Source of the DNA: Bufo bufo
Lineage: Eukaryota; Chordata; Amphibia; Anura; Bufonidae
Direction: 5' to 3'
Assembly (NCBI RefSeq): GCF_905171765.1
Contig: NC_053391.1
Coordinates: 685,343,257 to 685,407,256 of the forward strand
Length of the DNA stretch: 64,000 nucleotides
Position 1 is the first letter of the stretch. The number at the start of each line of letters is the position of its first letter. The notes under the pieces are model-generated. The model ran no database searches and was not told the DNA's origin. It saw only the letters and a program-made list of their open reading frames with translations. Position numbers and translations under genes: made by a program. Below, one piece after another: positions 57,050 through 64,000 of this stretch.

Positions 57050-58530
57050 ACCATTAGAAAGAGCTCAGGAGCTTAATTTATGTGATGTATACAGCCACCC
57101 CTATAGAGAGCTCAGGAGTTTACTGCATGTGATTTACACAGTCACCACTAGAGGGAGCTCAGGAGTTTACCACATGTGATTTATACAGTCACCACTAGAG
57201 GGAGCTCAGGAGTTTACTGCATGTGATTTATACAGTCACCACTAGAGGGAGCTCAGGAGCTTAATTTATGTGATGTATACAGCCACCACTAGAGGGAGCT
57301 CAGGAGTTTACCGCATGTGATTTATACAGTCACCATTAGAGGGAGCTCAGGAGTTTACTGCATGTGATTTATACAGTCACCACTAGAGGGAGCTCAGGAG
57401 CTTAATTTATGTGATGTATACAGCCACCACTAGAGGGAGCTCAGGAGCTTAATTTATGTGATGTATACAGCCACCAGGAGAGGGAGCTCAGGAGTTTACT
57501 GCATGTGATTTATACAGTCACCACTAGAGGGAGCTCAGGAGTTTACTGCATGTGATTTATACAGTCACCACTAGAAGGAGCTCAGGAGCTTAATTTATGT
57601 GATGTATACAGCCACCACTAGAGGGGGCTCATGAGCTTAATGTATGTGATTTATACAGCCACCACTAGAGGGAGCGCAGGGGCTTACTACATGTGATTTA
57701 TACAGCCACCACTATGAGAGCTCAGGAGCTCACTGCATGTGATTTATACAGTCACCACTAGAAGGAGCTCAGGAGCTTAATTTATGTGATGTATACAGCC
57801 ATCAGGAGAGGGAGCTCAGGAGTTTACTGCATGTGATTTATACAGTCACCACTAGAGGGAGCTCAGGAGTTTACTGCATGTGATTTATACAGTCACCACT
57901 AGAGGGAGCTCAGGAGCTTAATTTATGTTATGTATACAGCCATCAGGAGAGGGAGCTCAGGAGTTTACTGCATGTGATTTATACAGCCACCACTAGAGGG
58001 AGCGCAGGGGTTTACTACATGTGATTTATACAGCCACCACTATGAGAGCTCAGGAGCTCACTGCATGTGATTTATACAGCCACCACTAGAGTGAGCTTAG
58101 GAGCTTACTGCATGTGATGTATACAGCCACCACTAGAGGGGGCTCCTGAGCTTAATGCATGTGATTTATATAGGCACCACTAGAGGGAGCTCCGGGGCTT
58201 AATGCATGTGATTTATACAGTCACCACTATGAAAGCTCAGGGGCTCACTGCATGTGATTTATACAGCCACCACTAGAGTGAGCTCAGGAGCTTACTGCAT
58301 GTGATTTATACAGCCACCACTAGAGTGAGCTCAGGAGCTTACTGCATGTGATTTATACAGCCACCACTAGAGGGCGCTCAGGAGCTTAGTGTGTTTGATT
58401 TATACAGCCACCACTAGAGGGTTCGCAGGAGCTTACTACATGTGATTTATACAGCCACCACTAGAGGGAGTGCAGGAGCTTACTGTATGTGATTTATACA
58501 GCCACCACTAGAGGGAGCTCAGGAGCTTAT
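57050..58530. repeat. Minisatellite, 47-bp unit
   Basis: About 31 copies of ACAGTCACCACTAGAGGGAG followed by CTCAGGAGTTTACTGCATGT and GATTTAT. Two main unit types (TTTACTGCATGTGATTTAT and CTTAATTTATGTGATGTAT) alternate irregularly. Confidence 0.95.
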
Positions 58531-58601
58531 TGGAGTTATGGCTTTTAAAATACAGGGAGGAAAAAACGAAAAATGAAAATTGTTTATAGTGCCAATGGTT
58601 T

Positions 58602-58635
58602 ACATAAAAAAAAAAAAAAAGTCCAATTTGTCATG

Positions 58636-58695
<60 letters not shown>
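58602..58695. repeat. Poly(A) run followed by (TA)n
   Basis: Two A-runs (the longer about 28 bases) lead into about 16 TA dinucleotides. Confidence 0.95.
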
Positions 58696-58697
<2 letters not shown>

Positions 58698-59209
58698 GTT
58701 TGATCCGTACATGCAAGGTCAAGAATGGATCCTGGGGGAAAGGGGTTAATGCAGGAACAAGTGCCAGATTTTCGGATTATCAGATACTGGATTCATTGAA
58801 TTTCATTGCACTAAGGACCACAGTTTGGCCCCTCCAGGAGCCAGTTTTACCTTTTTGTTGGGCTGCTAGTAAATATCAGTAAAATCGCGTTACTTTTTTG
58901 TAACTTTTGGTGCAGTGTTTGTCCCAGTGACCTATTGATCGCTATGGGAGTGCTGACCGTCTGGACAATTTATAGGTCATTTTTGTTGGGTTCATCTTGG
59001 TGGATGCAAGTTACATGTTTCTTAGCCTGAAATGTGTTGAAGATGGTGGGCAGAATATATTACTCACCTTGTCTTATCACACAAGGAAAAATAATAAGAC
59101 GCCAATTAAGATGTTTTTGGAAGAAGCTGAGGTACAAGGAGGCAATATGTATTGTTGCCCTGGCCAGACACGAACCCAGAGACTCCAATGCTGCAAGATG
59201 ACATTATCT
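58696..59209. other. No gene recognised
   Basis: Short frames only. It is likely intron or 5' flank of the receptor gene. Confidence 0.35.
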
Positions 59210-60010
59210 AAGTTTTGTGTGCATTATGCATCTGGGCACAGTATGGCACTGTCTGAGAACTGTATGCACTATTTACCTGAACACAGTATGGCACTATCTG
59301 AGAACTGTATGCACTATTTATCTGGGCACAGTATGGCACTGTCTGAGAAATGTATACAGCATTTATCTGGGCACAGTGTGGCACCATCTGAAAACTCTAT
59401 GCACTATGCATCCAGATGCAGTGTGACTATCTCTGAACTATAAGTGTTATTGATCAGGGCACAATGTGGCACTGTCTGAGAACTATATGCACTATTTATC
59501 TGGGCACAGTATGACATTGTCTTAGAAGTGTAGGCATTATTTATCTGGGCACAGTATGGCACCATCTGAGAACTGTATACACTATATATCTGGGCACAGT
59601 GTGATGCCATCTGAGAACTGTATGCATTATTTATCTGGGCACAGTGTGGCACCATCTGAGAACTGTATGCACTATTTATCTGGGCACAGTGTGGTACCAT
59701 CTGAGAAGTGTATGCACCATTTATCTAGGCACAGTGTGATGCCATCTGAGAACTGTATGCACTATTGACACCATCTGAGAACTGTATGCACGTTTTATCT
59801 GGGCACAGTGTGACATTGTTTTAGAAGTGTATGCATTTTTAATCCGGGCACAGTGTGGCACCATCTGAGAATGGTATGCACTATTTATCGAGGCACAGTG
59901 TGACAGCATCTGAGAACTGTATGCATTATTTATCTGGGCACAGTGTGACATTGTCCTACAAGTATATGCACTATTTATCTGGGTACAGTGTGGCACTGTG
60001 GCATTGCTTA
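59210..60010. repeat. Minisatellite, 45-bp unit, in the receptor gene's upstream intron
   Basis: About 17 copies of CTGTATGCACTATTTATCTG followed by GGCACAGTGTGGCACCATCTGAGAA. Copies are moderately diverged. The array ends about 70 bp before the splice acceptor of the coding exon. Confidence 0.93.
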
Positions 60011-60050
60011 TTTGAGAACTATACATGTGTTCTGTTACAAGACATCCTTA

Positions 60051-60077
60051 AAAAATATTATTTTTTTTCTATTCCAG
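60051..60077 (+). promoter_or_regulatory. Splice acceptor of the receptor coding exon
   Basis: A run of T's and CTATTCCAG ending at 60077 precedes 23 bases of leader and the ATG. P2Y genes usually have a non-coding first exon and one coding exon, and this fits. The upstream exon was not located. Confidence 0.7.
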
Positions 60078-60100
60078 AAGAGCAACCACTTGAGTGAACC

Positions 60101-61150
60101 ATGAGTAATACAGATAATTCTACGTACAAGTGTAAATTCGATGAGGATTTCAAATATATTCTACTACCAGTGTCTTATGGGATTGTGTTCTGTGTCGGCC
60201 TTATTCTAAACGTTTCGGCTCTTTACATTTTTCTTTTCCGGATCAGACCTTGGAATGCATCCACCACCTACATGTTCAACTTGGCCATCTCAGACATGTT
60301 GTACATCATCTCACTACCGCTCCTGGTATATTATTACTCTCAAGGTGACAACTGGCCGTTTGGAGTGGCATTGTGTAAGATTGTCAAATTTTTGTTTTAC
60401 ACCAACTTGTACTGTAGCATCTTCTTCCTGCTCTGCATCAGTATCCACCGGTTTCTTGGCATCTGTTACCCAATGAAGTCACTCGGTTGGCTCAAGGTTC
60501 GAAATGCCCGGATTATATCGGTCATAGTGTGGGTGGTAGTAGCCGCTTTCCAGTCTCCTGTATTATACTTTGTGACCACCAGCACTAATGGGGAAAACAC
60601 AATTTGCCACGACACTTCAAGTGCAGATTTGTTTGATACATTTGTGGTATACAGCTCGGTGAATTTAGCCTTGCTCTTCTGTGTCCCTTTTGTCATCATC
60701 ATCGTGTGCTATGTATTGATGACCCGAGCTCTTCTGAGGCCATCAGCAGCCTCTTCACAGACCTCCAATTCCAGGAAGAAGTCGATAAAAATGATCATAA
60801 TTGTATTATTTGTCTTTATCATTTGTTTTTTACCTTTTCATGTGAACCGGACTCTTTATTATTACTTTCGAAAGCTGGACCTTGACTGTTTTACTTTAAA
60901 TGCTATCAACATTGCCTACAAAGTCACAAGGCCACTAGCCAGTGCCAACAGTTGCTTCGACCCAATCTTATACTTTCTAGCTGGTCAAAACGTTCGAAGG
61001 AATATTACTCTAAGGTCTGGAATGACAAAAGTCAAAAACAAATTTACAAGTTATGTGAAAGAAAATAATTGGAGTTCCGTTACGAATGAAAATGTTGGTG
61101 ACAGTACCTCAAACCCTAGCCCATGTCCTACAGTAATCACTAGGATGTGA
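60101..61150 (+). CDS. p2ry2: P2Y2-like G-protein-coupled nucleotide receptor
   Basis: Intact 349-residue, seven-helix class A receptor in one exon. It would respond to extracellular nucleotides at the plasma membrane, coupling mainly to Gq and phospholipase C as P2Y2/P2Y4 do. N-glycosylation sequon at Asn6. Helices lie at about 19-46, 54-80, 92-120, 136-160, 182-208, 228-256 and 266-294. Cys92-Cys169 and Cys11-Cys263 are the expected disulfides. The usual DRY is HRF (116-118) and NPxxY is DPILY (287-291), as in the P2Y family. Ligand-type residues are His247, Arg250, Lys274 and Arg277. FEDFK-, VLYFVTT- and LNAIN-type segments are closer to P2Y2 than P2Y4. The first outer loop reads QGD (81-83) where mammalian P2Y2 has RGD. 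The tail is shorter than in human P2Y2 (377 residues). A P2Y4 or amphibian-specific paralogue is possible. Confidence 0.9.
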   Translation: MSNTDNSTYKCKFDEDFKYILLPVSYGIVFCVGLILNVSALYIFLFRIRPWNASTTYMFNLAISDMLYIISLPLLVYYYSQGDNWPFGVALCKIVKFLFYTNLYCSIFFLLCISIHRFLGICYPMKSLGWLKVRNARIISVIVWVVVAAFQSPVLYFVTTSTNGENTICHDTSSADLFDTFVVYSSVNLALLFCVPFVIIIVCYVLMTRALLRPSAASSQTSNSRKKSIKMIIIVLFVFIICFLPFHVNRTLYYYFRKLDLDCFTLNAINIAYKVTRPLASANSCFDPILYFLAGQNVRRNITLRSGMTKVKNKFTSYVKENNWSSVTNENVGDSTSNPSPCPTVITRM

Positions 61151-62513
61151 ATGCCACAAAGTTGTGAGTCCAAAGACTAACGGGTGAAGACCTTATAAGT
61201 TGAAAATTCAAGGAGGTGACCTTGGCTTACTTTTATCAGCATTTTATGGACGTTCCTTCTCCCATTAGAAAATCTGAGATGTCAATGATTGGGTAGAACA
61301 TTCCCTGTTTGATTGAGTGCAAGGTCTGCCATGATTATCTTAACTCCCCTTGAGGTAACTTTGTATATTTGGAGAAGCTAAACTTGGACATGTGACTTCA
61401 TGGTCATTAACAGTAGAACATTTTTTAGACGTTGAACTTGAAAGACTTGTGTCTTCAAGGTCATTAGCAGTAGAACTTGATGGTAGTGGTTGAACTTGAC
61501 CCACACTTGTGAAAATGTTGGTCGATATGAGTGATTAGTGCTGAGGGATACCATAAAGCTATCCTCCAGAAAGAATGCTACCTATAGGAGACTAGAATGT
61601 AAGACAATGTCTAATCCCCTAAGGAGCCTTAAAAATAAGTTACCATCTAAACCAGAACCAACCATTGGTAGACATCAGTGTTTCCGAGTTGTAGTTTCTA
61701 TGTAGGTTCCTGGTTCTCTTGAGGAAAGGACCTTAAACTTTATAGGTTTATAGGCTCAGTCTTTGAGTGACTGAGGTTGCTGAAGATGAGTCTTTGAGTT
61801 TTCAACGGGTTGACTGGTTGAGCTAAATGAGCTTAACTATGACGTTGTTTAGGTTTGTCTTGAGAAAAGGACCTATTTTGACACAAAAAGAGACTTTATA
61901 AAAAAAAATCCCAACTCACATACTTCATATCTTTACCAATCCCAGTAAACCTGCAGTAGTGCCAGTTACAGTGTCCCAATAACAGTGCCAGTAAAAGTGC
62001 ACAGTAACAGAGCCAGCTATTGTGCCCCCATAAGCGTGCCAGTCACAGCTGCCAGTTTTACGATCCTATCAGGGTGTAATATGGATGCTCTAAGCCATAT
62101 ATATATGTATATACTGTATAGATATATGTACCTACAGTTTTATATGTCGCCATGTGGTGTACATTTTTTTCCAGTATCAGGCTGTAAAGAAAATAGTGGC
62201 AGTTGGGCAAAGAGAAGATACTTACTGGTGGATGCCAAAAATACTCTCTTTTGTCAGGGTAGGTGCCGAACATACATCACTGAGCACAGTGTGAACAAGG
62301 CCTTATTCTGAGATCCTGACCTGTGGCGATCCTGTAACTATTCATGTATATGTGTCTTGTTAAAGGGATGTACGATCTGTAAACTGTGGTGAAACTAGAA
62401 CTCTCAGCATGTCACAGGTTGCAGAGCACTATATAAAAAGGTATGTCTAACAAATACTGATATTTACCTAACAATGCCCTCGGCTGATACTTTTTGTTTC
62501 CTGTTGTATCAAG
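61151..62513 (+). other. Probable 3' untranslated region of the receptor gene
   Basis: Non-repetitive AT-rich sequence with no conserved frame between the stop codon and the first good poly(A) signal. A TA-rich run lies near 62095-62125. Confidence 0.45.
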
Positions 62514-62519
62514 AATAAA
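62514..62519 (+). terminator. Candidate poly(A) signal AATAAA
   Basis: First AATAAA after the receptor stop that is followed by a GT-rich stretch (TGTGTTACAATGTGTTTGTC, about 25 bases on). Another AATAAA at 62832 is an alternative. Confidence 0.5.
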
Positions 62520-62799
62520 CTGGTTCTCTTCTGAACCTGTGTTACAATGTGTTTGTCTGAATAACTTTCCATGGGGCCCATGTAGAGAGGGGGCCCAGCC
62601 CTGGTTAGTCCCGTCCTCTTTGGGTGGAGAAAATTTGTGCAAGACTCTCCACCCCCGAGGAACTTACCTTGTAAAAAAAAATTGGGGGTGGTAAGAATTG
62701 GCCTAAGGTTCAAAAAAAGGTGGTGGAGGGGGAAAGAGACACCAGACCATTCTGTCCTCGGTGGAAAAAACACCATAATGAGCCTCTTTTGTGATCTTT

Positions 62800-64000
62800 G
62801 TTATATAAAGTCTACGACCTCTAATTACTAGAATAAAGGTGCCCAGTCCTGAGTTACGGACCTCTGACTCTTTGAGCTGAGAATTGATTGTATGTAGAAA
62901 AACTTTTGAGCCAAAGGTAATTTGAGCATCGACTCTTCTGAGACGGGAAGCACTCTGAGATAAAATTCAAAAGGGAACAGTTAAGAAGCCGCTTTATTCC
63001 AATATTTATGGTGGATCTCCCAGTCCAGTGAAAACTCCTATCATGTAGGAGAGGTTTACCAGATGTGTTAGAAAAGTTTTTTTTTTAATTAAGTACTGAT
63101 TGGTTTAACCCTTTAGGTATTATATTATCTTTTAGATTCCTTGTAATGTAGTGAGTTAGGGATAGTTGACCTCCAGGCCACATTCCAGAGTTTTGAACTT
63201 CTAGGACATGCATACTACTTACTGAACATCTTGGGAGTAGGGGCTGAAATGTATAAACTTTTGTGCACAAAGACAAAGAACTGAGCTCTAAAGAGAACAT
63301 CATCCAGGTAGGATTTTCTCTCTCTTGTATAACCATGAGGCTTTGGCCATTAGCTAGATTAGTAGCGTGGCAACGGGATCTCCCCTATTGTGTTGCAGAC
63401 CAGGTGATTGTTATTTACCTTTACTACTATTTTTTTAGTTACATTTTGTGAATATATTTATTCACTTAGTATGTGTAAGCTTATTCTATTCTCGAATCTT
63501 CGAATTTATGTTAAAACAATAAGGTCATTTGGCCAAAACCCCCCTTCTCCATGAGAGATTTGAGCCATAGAGTGGTTTATATTCTCCACTTTTTGATCTT
63601 TGCTATAAGGCCATCTCTCTCTCAATCAATAAAATGAAGGTGCCCACCTCCGAGCTTTGTGGCACTGAGTACCCATCTCCAAAGATTTCTCAGATAGATA
63701 GTGTCCAGTCCCAGTCCAATGAAACCTCCTAGGCTGTCCAGTGGGTCTCTAGAAGTGGTTTACCGGGTCATTTGGCCCAAATCTCCTTCTCTATGAGAGG
63801 TATGAGCCTTAAAAGGTTTTCCATTCTTCCCTGTTTTAATGTTTTCTTTCAGGCCACCTCTCCCTCGATCTCTAGAATTAAGGTGCCCTGTTTTGAGCTT
63901 GATGCCCTCCTCTGTGCTCATCTCCAAAGATTTCTGGAGCTAAATATTGATAGAGCATGGACTCTGTTTGGATATGGCCTCTACATTTTAGTGCTTAGTA
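62800..64000. repeat. Diverged tandem repeat, units of roughly 240 bp
   Basis: AAGGTGCCC with similar surroundings occurs at 62836, 63637 and 63880 (the last two 243 bp apart). GTCATTTGG followed by CTTCTC-ATGAGAG and GAGCC occurs near 63523 and 63767, and CCCAGTCCA-TGAAA near 63019 and 63706. The copies are old. The array runs to the end of the window. Confidence 0.65.

Noticed and set aside
58997..59443. 148-codon frame upstream of the receptor
   Set aside because: The second half is the 45-bp minisatellite and the first half has no recognisable domain. It is more likely intronic.

Overview
The window looks like nuclear DNA from a vertebrate with a repeat-rich genome, most probably an anuran amphibian. 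That rests on my recognition of repeat families and of one vertebrate receptor gene; no database was searched. I see one intact, host-type protein gene: a P2Y2-like nucleotide receptor whose whole coding sequence lies in one exon at 60101-61150 (+), with a splice acceptor 23 bp upstream and a candidate poly(A) signal near 62514. Almost everything else is transposable elements, their relics, and tandem arrays. I found no rRNA, tRNA or CRISPR locus.

Layout. 181-3388: a non-autonomous repeat ending in a TTAA motif, whose core is a chain of five large hairpins. 3427-11831: a dead Harbinger-type transposon with a MADF/Myb-like gene (+) facing a transposase gene (-). A 5.1 kb hAT-like element (4158-9244) with an 8-bp duplication sits in the first gene, and a Tc1-like element (9878-10816) with a TA duplication sits in the second. 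The hAT-like element itself holds a deleted LTR element (5088-6187) and several tandem arrays. 11985-16650: small MITEs, an 82-bp array and a second TTAA-family copy. 16655-24700: a 35/36-bp minisatellite in two opposite blocks around a 46-bp array, a MITE and a truncated Tc1 relic. 24701-31640: MITEs of a TAA-target family, a 44-bp array and 1.6 kb of ATCT repeats. 31641-35300: a broken hAT transposase with another hAT-like element nested in its 3' flank; that element carries a GC-rich, exon-like insert. 36330-40640: a 92-bp satellite with a 746-bp higher-order period. 40929-47960: a degraded and a nearly intact Tc1-like element, plus MITEs. 49827-55935: a 26-bp minisatellite interrupted by a complete small LTR element (49997-52534; duplication GTCAC) that carries one 556-codon reading frame and no pol. 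57050-60010: 47-bp and 45-bp arrays leading to the receptor gene, then its 3' flank.

Functionally, only the receptor is likely to serve the host. The mobile elements are mostly non-autonomous and would need transposase or reverse transcriptase from elsewhere. The nesting gives a relative order: Harbinger first, then the hAT-like and Tc1-like insertions, then the LTR element inside the hAT-like one.
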